Assembly (NCBI GenBank): GCA_003116995.1
Contig: BDSL01000017.1
Span: 620,001 to 684,000 of the forward strand
Length of the DNA stretch: 64,000 nucleotides
Direction: 5' to 3'
Origin: Yamagishiella unicocca
Taxonomy: Eukaryota; Chlorophyta; Chlorophyceae; Chlamydomonadales; Volvocaceae
How positions within the stretch are numbered: position 1 is the stretch's first letter; every line of letters begins with the position of its first letter. Both the position numbers and the translations under genes were made by a program. Positions 34,128 to 46,225 of this stretch are shown in pieces. The notes below the pieces were generated by a model. The model was not told where the DNA came from and made no database searches. It saw nothing but the letters and a program-made list of their open reading frames with translations.

Positions 34128-34393
34128 GGCGGCGGCCTAGGCACCGAGGTGGCTGTGAAGAGCGCTGGCCGCTTCCTGGAGTGGGCCGAACCGGTGTGCC
34201 ATCCCCTCCTCGTTGACGGGGTTACCGACTTGCTGTCTGCTGCCGCCTCCGCGGGGCATCTGCACGTGTGCCAGTGGCTCCGGCAGCGCGGCATCCCCTG
34301 GCGCCAAGCGCTACGTGCAGCAGCTGGGGCGGGACACCAGTCGGTGTGCGAGTGGCTCCTGGACAACGGATGCGGTTGGGACTTGAGAGGGTG
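34128..34393 (+). pseudogene. Ankyrin gene fragment
   Basis: About 85 codons match the central exon of the ankyrin genes (VKSAGRFLEW, LLSAAASAGHLHVCQWLRQ, GHQSVCEWLLDNGCGWD) and then stop abruptly with a TGA. The DNA is nearly identical to the minus-strand gene at 7912-10107 over about 140 bp. It lies in opposite orientation and lacks the F-box-like head and all downstream repeats, so it is a recent, truncated duplicate. Confidence 0.8.
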
Positions 34394-35345
34394 ACATTTG
34401 GAGTTGTACTTGGGCGGAAGCTGGGACGCGGTTGTAGGTACTGGAGTGGCAGTGGCAGGTGGGACACGGCTGCAGGTACTGGAGTGGCAGGTGGAGTGGT
34501 GGTGGGGTGCTATGGGGGCTCTATTGGACCTTGCCGCACTGAACGGGGTTTCCACGGTTCGGATTACCCAGGCGAGCGGAATGTTGGTTCGCGCATCAGG
34601 TTCGCGCTGCAGCCGCACTCGTTCCACATCCGATTCTGCGGCATCCGAGTCACGATCGTAGTCACGGACTTCCATGCGTCAGTTCAGTTGTCGTCCCACT
34701 GCAGGCGAGCCACAAACCTTTGAACCCACCAGTTGACGAGCTGGAGGGGCAAGAGCACGATACAGGCACCATTCCCATTCACGCTGGAAGTATCCGGTTG
34801 GTAACTTACAGCAAGCGCCCAAGACGTGGCCCAACCCATGCCAGTGCAGGTCACCGCGAGCAGCAGCCGCCCGTCAATAGCTGGAAGCTGTGTCCCTGGT
34901 AGCGGTGCAGCAGACAACCGAAATGCGCAACGCTAGACGAGAATGGAAACATCCTCACCATTCCCCAAACACACACCCGCATCGCCAAAAGCGTATGCGC
35001 ATATAATATCGTACGTGCGCTAACAGCACGGTACACGCACGTGCATGGCATTCTTTTCAATCCTCTTGACATGCAGCCGGCCGGCCCGTGAAAGGCCGAA
35101 CCCCAGATCCGTCCGTACGAGTTTCCACGACAGCTACCAGCACACGCGAGAAAGAAAAAACACGCTCCCAGCAGCCCGTGAGGAAGCTACCCGCTCCCAG
35201 CGATTACCGTCGCATCGTCAGCTGCAACGCCGCCGCTGTAGCCGCTATCCCCGCTGCTTGCTCCAAGAGCCGGCTCCACTGCCGCGGGTAAGAGCCGCCC
35301 CCCCGGGAGGCCGGCTGAGCTGTGCAAGGTCCGTTAGGGATTCTC
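34394..35345. other. Intergenic region
   Basis: No supported gene. GGTACTGGAGTGGCAGG-type repeats occur at about 34434-34500. A minus-strand TGTAA at 34806-34810 could end the V-ATPase E transcript, which would give a 3' UTR of about 540 bases. Confidence 0.4.
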
Positions 35346-37538
35346 TCAGTGCTGCCCCTTCGCCATGACGCCGAAGAGTTTGGCGCGCACGGTGGGCAGG
35401 TTCGCCTGGTAGGCGATCTTAAGGCGGTCGTCCAACGTGTTGCTGCACTTGATGCGGCCGTCACCCGAGGTAACCACCAACCCGCCGCAGCTGCAGCGTG
35501 AAGGGCACGTAACCGGGAGGCAGTGGCGGCACAAATGCATCAGGTAGAGTGCCAATCGGGGGCTGTTAGGATGATCGCGCAGTCCTTCAACGAGGGAGTT
35601 AGGCAGGCAAATGGTAACTAGCTTAGGCAACATTGCTTAGGCAACATTGAGCAGGGAATGTGCTCCCCCGGCAGTAATGGAAAGCCTCGCCCTGCTTAGC
35701 GCAGGGCACACCCCAACGTAGTGGAAGACGGCCGGATACGCACGGTAACACAAGCACGCTTTGTTGCACATGCCTCGCCACACGGTAAATGCAACTCCGC
35801 CGGCGTGGACGGACGCAACAGACGGGAGTGATAGCTCCAAGACACATGCTGCCTGCGCAGACCACTAGACGTCCCGTCCCGTCTTCCACAGCACCATGTC
35901 TGGCCTCATGGCTAAGACCCGGGGGACAGACCGCAGCATAAACCGCATCATAACGTAGGTTAGCCGGCGTTGCACCATGCAATCCAGTACCGATGGCCAC
36001 GCCGCCGCACTAACGCTTGAAGTAGCTGCCAAGTCACAGAGCGGTCATCGCACGCGCACTCCTTGCATGCATCCCCCACAAACGTCAAGGTGCATGCCGA
36101 GCCGAAATAGGAAACCCGAAGGCCGGGAACCTGTTGAACCGCTTAAATCCGTTTGGAGGCAACGTTTGGGACAACAGTATTGGAACACAGTGCATGCCGG
36201 ATGCACGCCTAGCCTTCTGTCCAGATATAGGATGTGACGTATTTCTTCACTCCCATACCTCATTACCTCACCCAGTCGCGAGGCGCATATAACCCCCTGC
36301 CCGATTTGAGGAGCGCTACCGGCTTTTGATGCCCTGTCGCACAAGCGCTGATTACTTTATTGCGGCCTGCATCTGTACAGTCCCCTTTAGCATAGCCCTT
36401 AGATGCTGCCCATCCATTGACCCCCAAAGCGTACCAAATACACATGGTTCCCGTCCACTTCCGCGCAAAGACGACTGCATATGATCGGCGCCTGAAATTC
36501 ACATGCAAACCCCCCCATATGTGAACGGCAGCTCACCAAGAGTCCACATCGTCCTCGTCGGTTGGGGGCGGCGGGAGGAAGATGGATTGGTCCAGCGTCA
36601 GGGCGGGGGCCTCAGTGCCAAACATGGCGGTGTACGCCTTCCGGGCTGGCTCCAGGATCTCCTTCACGAGCAGCAAGTCCACTTGCCGGCACGTGACCGA
36701 AACGCTCTTCTCGTTCAGCTTCCGCATCGCCTGAGCGGCATCGACGGTGCAACCAAGTAATGGGAAGCCACGCAGACCTAATGGCATGTATGTTGTAAAT
36801 GATGAAGGGATCCGCTGCAATACCTCGACCTTGGTGCAACTCGGAGCAAATACGCAAGGGATTGCTCACCTGCACAAGCAGGTCCTGCAGTAGCTTCTTG
36901 TACGTGGCAGGGTTCTTGGACACGTCACGGAGGCGTGTTTTAGCCTCCGTAATAATCTCCTGCACTGCAGCCTCCTTCGCTGCTAGGACCTTCAGGCGCA
37001 TCTCGTTCAGCTGCTTGGAGTACTCACTGCAAATGCACGGCGACATGCAAGGATTATTTTCAGCATTTGCTGAATTGTACTCTGACAGGCCCTTAATTGT
37101 ACACTGGGACCAACTCCGGGCTCACATTTTCTTCTTCACCTCGACCTGGCCCTCCTTCCGCTCATACTCCTTCCTAATCTTGGCCTTCTCTTGCTCCAAC
37201 AGTTGGAGTTTCTCCAGGTTAAACTCCTACGAACCACATGTGGTTTGCACAGCTGTTAGCTGGCAATCGGTTGACTGCGAAGGTAGTAGCCACTGATTGG
37301 CCCGCCAACGTAGCAGACTCCAGCTACTTTCGTTGTGCTGAGGCCCATGCGCCTGTACTTGCCTCCTCGGCAGAGACTTTAATCTCCGTTGCCTTTTCGT
37401 TCGCCTCCTGTTTGATGAACCGCACCATCTGCTCAATCTGCCGCTCAACCTGTGAATACAGCATTCCTCGGATTCAGTGCCCGACGCTGCCATTCTGACG
37501 GAGCTTCCAAATGCATTAATCACCTCCGCCTCGTTCAT
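35346..37538 (-). CDS. VHA-E: V-type H+-ATPase subunit E
   Basis: Six exons (37538-37524, 37449-37363, 37226-37126, 37026-36870, 36730-36537, 35490-35346) splice in phase to 232 residues, the normal size. The N-terminus (MNEAEVERQIEQMVRFIKQE, then ANEKATEIKVSAEEEFNLEK) and the long charged helix (EKAKIRKEYERKE, EYSKQLNEMRLKVL) are highly characteristic of subunit E. Its C-terminal domain ends with GGLVVTSGDGRIKCSNTLDD and LPTVRAKLFG. Subunit E forms the peripheral stalk with subunit G, holding the V1 head against V0 in vacuolar and contractile-vacuole membranes. Intron 2 has a GC donor (GAG/GCAAGT). Exon 1 is only 15 coding bases. The gene diverges from the TBL2-like gene across 1.6 kb. Confidence 0.95.
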
Positions 37539-39126
37539 TTTTGCCGAGTCTTTGGTAACACGTGTGGATTTTGTTGAAGGAAACGAGGTTGTGGCCTGCC
37601 TACAACTAGACTGATGCTGTCGGTTGAGAGCAATTGTTCGAAATAATCATGCCAAATAGAGAACCGCCAGTCGTGCATTTCGTCCAAATACCGTACAAGC
37701 TGCAGGCAAGCAATTTGACGCTTTGCCCGCATAATCGTCACAGTATCCACTATGGTCTACCATGCCATTCTGTCTGCCGATGTTGTGCGACAAGGCTGTT
37801 AGGCGTGGAAATACCTAATATGCAACGACATCCTATTGCCGTCTGCGGCATTCTGCCAAAAGCGCCAGCAGATATTCCCATGAAATAGCCCTTTGCTTCA
37901 ATGGCAAACCGCCGGACGCAACATATCGTCTGTCAGTACAGCACGTGGCTGAGGGCGGTTTCGGTTCTGGGTCCGATCTCACTGATCTATCATAATGGGC
38001 ATATTTTCCAGCCGCAGAGACCATTCCAGGCAAGCACGTTTCTGAAGCGCAGGCCGGGACAAGAGGGGACAGGCAGGGCAGAGCAGGGGTACCGCTGGGT
38101 TATAGACGGATACCGCCCATAATAAACGCACCCCTTCGCGGCCCGGTAGCGCCCATGCGGTGTCAGGAATGGGCTAATACGGATTTTAGGTCCAATGGCG
38201 GTCCTATTGATCGGTAGTGCACAACTTTTCACCATGCGCCTCGTTTCCCCACCCTTCGGGGCCCCTGGCGACTGGGGCGCACCCTGGCGCACCGTCACAA
38301 CCAGGTGGTAGTAATCGTTACATTGGGCTCCAGACCTGGAACGGTAGAGCCATCGGGCGCATAGCCTGACATTGGACAGGTAATGAAGATGGCAAGTCAG
38401 CGGTTGGAGCGGGCGGTGCCCCGCTGCTGCCCGCTGGTGCTCTTTGGCTGCGATGGTGCCGACCCTTGCCGACCCGGTTTGACTGCATTGCGGCCTCTGG
38501 TCTCCCATTCTGTGTGGAGAGCGCGCCGTAATAAGTTGCTGTGCACAATAAACTCATCCTTCGACCCAATGATGTGTCAACCAGTAGACCCCCCCCCTAC
38601 CTGACCCACTTGAGCCGAGGCAACCATAGCCCTCGCCCGAAGGCGATGGACAGGGATGGACAGGAACCTACAGGAACAAGTCTCATTGCCCTAGTCCTGG
38701 GCCCTTTCGAGGGGTAGCATCCGGCCCCCCCAAAAAAAATCTTTTAGTTCAACGTGTTCACAATGGTAACCCGGCCATCGTGACCTCCCAGACAGACCTG
38801 CAATACACGCGTACCGGGTGCAGACATGTTGCATTTAGGGACCGCAACCATCTATGGGCGAACAAAAAGACAGCCGGATTTGCATAATCCCTGTGCCTTT
38901 TGTATAAGTTGTGTGGAAAGGGGCCTTGATGTAGCCTGCACGGGTACGTGGATCCCGTGTTGCCGGGCAATACTTCGACAAGCAGCAACATTGAAAGAGA
39001 CGATGATACTATTATATTGTTTCGAATCGGATATTGGCTGTTAAGTAATTTGTCCTTGGCTAGGAACTGTCCCAACTCGTCGCTCTGGTAGTCGCATTCC
39101 TGATCTGTGCTCTCGACTCTAGACGA
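37539..39126. other. Divergent intergenic region
   Basis: It lies between the start codons of the V-ATPase E and TBL2-like genes and should contain both promoters. No coding exon is supported. The dispersed palindromic repeat at 38300-38365 is the main recognisable element. Confidence 0.4.
38300..38365 (+). repeat. Dispersed palindromic repeat, copy 3
   Basis: GTAGTAATCGTTACATTGGG, CTCCAGACC, then AGAGCCATCGGGCGCATAGC and CTGACATTG. The homology with 55170-55240 extends about 65 bp beyond the palindromic core. Confidence 0.65.
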
Positions 39127-42100
39127 ATGACGACCACAGACTCGGACGCGGCACTCAGCCAATCGAGCCAAATTGTGCTAGCTGTTGCTGGTAAGTATTG
39201 CAGTCCTCGGATGAGTTAGGCCTTTCAGCCAGATCACTATCGTCGATCACTCCAGGCGGCAGCGCGGTGTTGTTCATCAGCTACCTCATCTACGGCTTGA
39301 TCAACTGCCTTCACAATGTGACGCGCGCGTTGGCCCCGGCGTCGGGCATGAAGGGCAGGTGCGTGGCCTTACACGTACACAAGTGAACGAGGGCGTCCAC
39401 GCTGTCTGCTCCCTCGCATTCCTACGAGCGCAAAGCTAACCGGCGACTGTAATCTCTCAGGGTCAAGTCAACCAAGCAGCAGGCGGTGAAGTCTAAGGGA
39501 TCGGACACTGAGGCTGAGTAAGTTGACTTGGTCGCGGGTATGCGTATACGAGCGTATATAAGCGCATACTCAACATGACGGCCCATGGGCTGCTCTTTGT
39601 GGGCAACCCACGGTATGTTCTAGCAGGGCTGTGTGCATGCCGCAGGGAGCGCGGCGTGCGGGGCGGGGGCCGGGCGATTAGCAGAGGTGAAGCTAGAGAG
39701 GCAGCATCTCCCTACACCTGCACGAATTGGCGCCGTAACCCGCAATATGACAAGTCGGCAGAGCGCTTCGGTAGCATCGCTGTGACCTTTCTAACCACCA
39801 TCACCATCGGCACCACCACTACCATCACCACCACCACCGCCACGATTACTACGACAGTGCCAGCACCGCCGCCACCACGACCTGCGCCAGAGCATCCTTC
39901 GGCGGCATCGGCCCTGGACGTGGCAAGCGGCCCCCTCCATGCTCCATTAAAGCCGTCCACCCACCATCGCTCATGTACTCGTGCCCACGACTGGTGACCT
40001 GAGGCGTGGTCCCCACGGGTGTGGTACGCTGCGATGCAGGCCGCCTGTTGGCGTGTCCGCCAAGGAGCGCGGTCCCGACCTCAAGTCGCTCATCAAGGCT
40101 GAGAAGGTGGCCACCAAGAAGAAGGGGTGCGTGGCAATGAGTATACGTCGCGGAGGGCGGCCCTTTTCGCCCGCCCCCTTTTCAGGGCGGGGGGGGGGCG
40201 CCCTTTTTGGGAGGGGCCTGGTGGGGAAAGAAACCTTTTTACACGACATGGTATGAGAGGAAGCCCGTCGGTCGGCACTGAAAAGTAAAACCGAAGAAGT
40301 ACACTCACTTGTAACTGCGTGCTGGGGAACTTGGTTTAGGTATACAAAGCCGGAGGTCGAGTGTCGCACCCCCGCGTTCGGGTCTTTTTGCATCCCTCCA
40401 TCACTGGGGGGGGGGGCCCGCGCTGTGTGGGTCCGATGCGTTGACCGCCAGGGGCTGCATTGACCCCACGCGTTGGTGCCCAGGTTACGACCACGGCTGG
40501 GTTCCGCCGGGCCCCTCCCTGGGTTTCCGAAGCTTCCAGGGCGGTCGGCATCTTCGTGTGTATTGCTGTCAACTGGCCTCGTCGCCCGACTCCTGCCACC
40601 TGAGCATCGGCCGACCCAACCGCCTAAGCCATCGCCGTCTGCTGCCGCCCCTCCCGGCCTCCCCCCACTCTCCCTTCTCCCGCAGCGCCAGCAAGGAGGA
40701 CCAGATGGTCCACCACGAGTTGTGGGTCAACACCCTGAAGGCAAGAAGCGAGCCGGCTAGCAGCAGTGTAGCGTTGGGGCTGGGACGAGGCGGGGCAAGC
40801 GGGGGGGTGGACCATCTGAGGGGCGGAGGGAGCCTCGAGGGGGAACCTGAGTCATCAGGATGTCTGGGCTTGAGGCTCCCGGCTTGTGGTGCTTGCGTTC
40901 AGAACCCAAACCCGTCCTTACTAAGGCTGGTCAGTGCCGTACACGGGTCCTGGGATTGTCAGTGCGGTACATGGGGTCGTGCAACTGAGCAGGCGACAAG
41001 ATGCCATGACTGGCCCTGCGTGGTGCGCGGTTCGGCAGGGAGCAAGCAGGCTCCATCAGCCGACTGGTCCCCGATCAGCGCACACACTCTCTGCGCCAGT
41101 GGACGCGTGCGGACGCACCGGTTTCGCCCTGCCCTCGCTCCCACCCGTCCTTACTAAGGATTGTCAGTGCCGTACATGGGTCCTGCCCTCGCTCCCACGC
41201 GTGCACACCTCTGCGGCCATGCACTCTCTCGGGGCGTGCCTGGACGTCTTGAGCGAGCGGTTTTTCCCCTCCCAGCACCTCCAAAGCGACCTTACATCGC
41301 TTGGCGACATCTGACCGGTATTACACGCGAGTGATGCCCCCCCCCCCGGGCAGTGCCCTGGGCGACCTCCAGGCCGCCCCCGGCGTCTATCTCGATCGTC
41401 TGCTCTAAACGGTTCTTCTCGCATCCACGGGTCGTCTTCCGCGCAACCCCTCGGCGTCTTTGCACCAGCTGCACTTCCCATGTCGAGTAACCGGTTCTTT
41501 TCTGTAACCCCCCGGCGTCTTTGCACCAACTCCCCGCATCTTCACGCCACCCCCCGCCCCTAGCGGCGTTTCCCAGGTCGTGTAACCGCGTCTTCTCGCT
41601 CCCCCCATCCCCGCCACACACAGGATCATGCCGACACGGTGCACGGCGTGGCCTGGTCCAGGGATGGCCAGACGCTGGCCACTGCGTGTGAGGACATGAC
41701 CATCCGGGTCTTCGACCTATCGGACGTGGGCAACAAGAATCCCAAGGTGGGTACGCCGCGCCGGGGGGAGGGGGGGGGCGGGGAAGGGCGAGCAGAAAGA
41801 GGTGGGCGGGGGCCGGGCCACTTGGGTGCGAAGAGGCGGGGGACTGGGGGGAGTGAGGAGGAAGACCCGCGGACCGGCAGAGGAGGGAAAAAGAGAGGGG
41901 CGGGCTGGCGGGGGCGTGGGGTGCCGGCTATCGGTTGCGCGGGGGGCCTTATCATCGTGTCGGTGTCGGCTCTCATTGATGCAGGTTGCGCGTCCCCAGA
42001 CGGTAGTCCTAGCTCCAGCTCTGTTTTAGGGTTTTACCTTAGCCGTCCACCTCACCATCAGCCGGACGCCCGGGGCTGGGATCAGCGCGCGCGGACCCTC

Positions 42101-45100
42101 CCCCCTCCCCTCCCCACCTAATGCTGTCTGATTCAGCACCGTCCGTTCCTTACAGCCCGCGCGCCTCCTCCTCCTCCGCCTCCACCCACCCATCAGCCTC
42201 CACCCATCCATCCTGCTCCACCATCCCCCTGGCGGGTGCACTCCTCCCGCATGCGCCGCCCCGCAGTTCAAGCGGGTGCGCACCGCCCGCATACCCCTGG
42301 GCGTGGGCTTCGGCGATACGCCCGACGCCGTCGCCGCCACCCTGCGCGGCACCCCCGACACCATGGTGGCGCTCTACCAGCCGATGGTGAAGCAGGCCGG
42401 CGAGGCGCCCACGTACGACGCCAAATGGACGGTACGGCAAGGGGTGGGAGTGCGGTCGTGGCGTTGGTAGCTGGGTAGCTGCGTACCCGTGTGCTGGACT
42501 TCAGTCTCCATCCATTCCAGCCATTCGGACTTGGCTTCGCTCGCTTCCGTTCGGTTTTAGTTGCTCGATTGTGTCATCGCTACCTTTTCCGCACCGACGC
42601 AGCAGCGCAGCGAGCGCCCGGTCGCGTGTGCACCCCTCCTCACCGCTTGCCGCCCCGGTTTAGCTGCCCGCTCCCCCCCACCGCCCTCTCCCTCTGATCC
42701 CGGTCCCGGTCCGAGCAATAGGTCAACAACGTTTTCGGCAAGGAGACGGCGCTTGCTGGCGCCACGGTGACGGTGTCCGCGGACGCGGCTGTGGGCAAGC
42801 GCGGCATGATCGTGACGCTCTCCGCAAAGAAGGACGGCAAGGTGTACGACATGCAGGTGCGGCGCCGGCGGGCCCCCTGGAGGCAGTCGCAAGGGTTTGG
42901 GCGGGCGGCGACGGGTGCGGATGCGGGTGCGAGGGGTGCAGGTCGGATAGACGGTGGCGGAACCTGAGAGACGCGGTCAGAAGCGTGTGTCGTGGCAGCC
43001 TCATCGGGACCCCGGCTGCTGCCGGGCTGGGCGCTTACGGTGGGAGGCCGCCCCGAATGCGCCCATGGCCTGGCAACAGCGCCGCCTGGCAACCGCTTCG
43101 GTCCCCTGCACTGCCTCCCAACCATTCTACCTCCCCTCCCAACCATTCCACCCCCCCAAACGCCTCGGTGCCCTGCACTGCATGTCCACAGGGCCGTGAG
43201 ATGGCGGTGTTCGAGCCCAACGCGCTCGCCAACCACGACCTGGCGGTGTCCCTGGACGGCCGCTTCGTCGCCGCGGCCACCTTCTCCTCCGACGTCAAGA
43301 TCTGGGAGATGAAGTACACGCGGGAGGGCGAGTTCCGCGGTGGGTGAAGCGACGAGGAACTTAGGATGGGGGGTCTCAGGGTGTGTTTGGGGGGATGTGC
43401 GGTACCAGCGGGGAAGGAGCATGTTGGGACGGACTTGGGAGGCGCGGCTAACCTGGGTATGGGAAGACCGTGGGTCGGCCTACTCTGGGGGCGGGGGGGA
43501 CGGGCCAGAAGGCCCGGTTGCACGACATAGGAAGTCTGGGGGGTTGCAAGGAAAACCCGTGTGCAAAGGGAAAACCGTGGGGGTGGGGTCGGAGGAGTCG
43601 TGGAGGAGGTGGAGGAGCCGTGGAGGAGGAGGAGCCGTGGCGATGCCAGTCTCCCACAACGCACAGGCGCAGACAGGACAGCGGCGCACTCATCCCCGCC
43701 TACTCTTGGGGGCCTCACTGATTCGCATCTCCAGCTCCAGGATCCTCCTGTTTGACCTTCCCGGATCCAGGATCTACGGAATCTGGGGCTGTTTGACCCT
43801 CCAGGATCCTGGGGCTGTTTGACCTTCCCGGATCCAGGATCTAAGGAATCTGGGGCTGTTTGACCCTCCAGGATCCTGGGGCTGTTTGACCCTCCACGCC
43901 TGATACCCACCCATTGCCCGCCCATTGCCTACCTTCACGCGCTGCGGTCCTACCTACCCACGCACCCGTATCCGACTCGATTCCGACCCGACCCGTCCCA
44001 ATTGTGCCACGCAGGCCTTATCAAGGCTATGGGGCTCTCTGGCCACCGCAGCCAGGTGGCTTGCGTGGCGCTGTCGTCAGACAACAGCCGCGCCGCCACG
44101 GCCAGCAAGGACGGGATGCTCAAGGTAGGGCTGGGATGGCGTTGCAGGGCGGGGTGAAGGGGTCGGAGTGTGGGGGTATGAGAGGAAACCCGTGGGTCGG
44201 CACTGGAAGTGAAACCGAGTCTAAGCCTGGATTGTAGGATTTGGATTGCAGGATTTGGATTGCAGGATTTGGATTGTAGGATTTGATTGTAGGATTTGGA
44301 GTGAAGGGTTGGGAGTGTAAGGGGTCGGAGTCGGGCGGGCGTGAGTCGCAGGGGGAGGGTGGAGGTGGAGCTCAAGCAAGCCGCGGGAGGTGGAGCTGAG
44401 ACAGGTGCCGGCATCTGGAGTTTTGGTCAGCGGTGGTTTCGCCAAGGAAGATGGCGGCATCCACGACATAGGACGGCGGCGTGTTGGCGTGCAGCTGCGA
44501 CGCACTGTTGCTGAGTCCCCACAGAAGCCAACACACACTTCGGACCTCGGCTGCACACAGCTCCGGTTGCCCATCGTGACCGCAGCAGCTGTGTCCCGGT
44601 CCGCAGCAGCACATCGCGGATGGAGCTGACGTGGGCAGGGAGCGACCCACGTGGGCAGGGAGCGACCCACGTGGGCAGGGAGCCGATCACGAGCGGTCCC
44701 GTCTATCCACGGTTGCGCTTCAGCGCACCCCGCGCTTCTCTTCCCCCCCCATATACACCCCAACCCCATATACACACCCATAAAAACATAGCACCACCCC
44801 GGTCGACGCGCCAACGCGAACATAACGCCGACGTTGACGGTTAATAATCGGAGGCCGGCCAGGACCACCAGGCACGAGCAGCCGGCATGGTGAATGCCGT
44901 GTCCTCCTGCCTGCTGCCAGCTTTCTTCCTCTTGCGCCCACCTCCCCTCCGCACCTCCCCTCACCCCACCCCACAGGTGTGGAACATCGACGTGCGGTAC
45001 GAGATGAGCGAAGACCCCAAGGTGGTGCTCTCGGTGAGTGGGCAGGGCAGGCGGCGCGTGTGTGTGTATGTGTGTGAGTGGGGAAAGCCCGTGGATGGAT

Positions 45101-46225
45101 GGAAAGCCCAGGGCCAGGCGGGGGTTGGATGCAGTCCGATGGATTGCTCTTCCACTAGGAAAATCCAGGTAACGGGGTAGGAGGAGGGCGAGGGTGAGGA
45201 GGAGGGGTGGGTAGTCTGGTACCCAACCCCCGGCGGCTGGGGTGTGCGAGCACAGAGGGCGCTGAGAAGTCGAGGCGAGCATACAAGTAGTGGCGGGACC
45301 AACAAGGCTTGACGTGTTCCCCAGCATCACCACCCTACACCTCACACGGCCGGTGCGCACATCGCGATCGCACCACCGCTCGCCACCTGACGCGTTGCGT
45401 TGCATTCGCGGCGGCGGCGACGACGAAAGCACACGCCAAAGCGCACCGCCGCCCTAATCCGTTCTGCGCGCGCCTCGGGGCCCCTCGACCGCAGATCCCC
45501 ATGCCGCTGCCCGAGGGGCGCGTCTACCAGCACCTGGCCTTCGGACCGCGCGGCTCGGACCTGCTGGCCGCGACGTACGAGGTACGACAATAAGGGTCGA
45601 AGTTGTGTGAAACGGTGGTGTGCCGTACAGGCCAAGTTCATCTTGCCGCCTCCTTTGCCGCGCGATAGGTAGATGACCTTCGCTGAGCAGTCGCGCCCAG
45701 GTGTATCCCTCATCGCCCTCCGAGACCAGTACGGGGGGCGCACAATGTATGTAGCCAAAGCGCCTTTGTGCCAAAGCGCCTCGTGAGTTTCTGGAACACA
45801 GCTGATTGGCGCTTGGCCCCTACGTTATCCCCCGCCACGCGAGCGACATGGGGCGCGAACATTATCGTCCGCTCTTCATCACGCGGCTTGGCTGAGGTCT
45901 GACCCGGTCTGGTCTCCGCTGCCCACGCACCCCCCTTGGTCGATCGCCGGACGTTTCGCCTCGTTCCTCTAAGTCGTTTACACGGGTGTCTTCGGCCCAC
46001 CCCCCCCTGGGGTCATGGCGACTGCAGGGTACGGTGCAGCTCATCCACCTCAAGACCGGCGAGCTGGTGGAGCGCATCCAGGCCCACGACCTGGGCATCA
46101 CCTCGATCCGCTGGTGCCCGCTGCCGCGCAAGATGTCCCCGGAGGCGGGCGGCGCGGTGGCGTTCGTGTTCGCCACCTCCAGCCGCGACAAGCGCGTGCG
46201 TGTGTGGCGCGCGCCCAAGTTCTGA
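39127..46225 (+). CDS. TBL2: TBL2-like WD40 protein with N-terminal membrane anchor
   Basis: Thirteen exons: 39127-39190, 39256-39358, 39461-39517, 40040-40126, 40686-40740, 41624-41746, 42267-42431, 42722-42856, 43192-43339, 44015-44124, 44977-45033, 45495-45581, 46028-46225. All phases agree and give 462 residues (human TBL2 has 447). The order matches transducin beta-like 2: a hydrophobic segment at about 17-44 (IVLAVAGGSAVLFISYLIYG), a Lys-rich linker, the pre-propeller SKEDQMVHHELWVNTLKDH, then WD40 blades such as GVAWSRDGQTLATACEDMTI, HDLAVSLDGRFVAAATFSSD, GHRSQVACVALSSDNSRAAT and the final SSRDKRVRVWRAPKF. Animal TBL2 is an ER-membrane protein linked to the PERK stress response; the same site is inferred here. 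Intron 5 has a GC donor (AAG/GCAAGA). Several introns hold dispersed repeats. Confidence 0.93.
39793..39866. repeat. CAC/CAT triplet-rich repeat, TBL2 intron 3
   Basis: Imperfect ACCACCATCACCATCGGCAC type triplets. Confidence 0.7.
40222..40296 (+). repeat. Dispersed intronic repeat, TBL2 intron 4
   Basis: GGGGAAAGAAACCTTTTTAC, ACGACATGGTATGAGAGGAA, GCCCGTCGGTCGGCACTG. The latter half is shared with 44176-44220, forming a subfamily with GGTCGGCACTG. Confidence 0.6.
41403..41605 (-). repeat. Composite dispersed intronic repeat, TBL2 intron 5
   Basis: On the minus strand two 5' modules (GCGAGAAGACGCGGTTACAC; GAACCGGTTACTCGACATGG) alternate with GGTGCAAAGACGCCG spacers and end in a full 3' module (GGTTGCGCGGAAGACGACCC, GTGGATGCGAGAAGAACCG). 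It is antisense to the gene and is the most complete copy, showing the module order. Confidence 0.7.
43502..43580 (+). repeat. Dispersed intronic repeat, both modules, TBL2 intron 9
   Basis: AGAAGGCCCGGTTGCACGAC, ATAGGAAGTCTGGGGGGTTG, CAAGGAAAACCCGTGTGC, then GGGAAAACCGTGG. The 5' and 3' modules lie side by side, so one unit is about 80 bp. Confidence 0.75.
43738..43895. repeat. 66-bp tandem repeat, TBL2 intron 9
   Basis: About 2.5 copies of GGATCCTGGGGCTGTTTGAC, CTTCCCGGATCCAGGATCT, AAGGAATCTGGGGC. Confidence 0.9.
44176..44220 (+). repeat. Dispersed intronic repeat, TBL2 intron 10
   Basis: TATGAGAGGAAACCCGTGGG, TCGGCACTGGAAGTGAAACC; same subfamily as 40222-40296 and 26020-26040. Confidence 0.65.
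44226..44300. repeat. 14-bp minisatellite, TBL2 intron 10
   Basis: About five copies of AGGATTTGGATTGC. Confidence 0.85.
44630..44686. repeat. 20-bp tandem repeat, TBL2 intron 10
   Basis: Nearly three copies of ACGTGGGCAGGGAGCGACCC. Confidence 0.9.
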
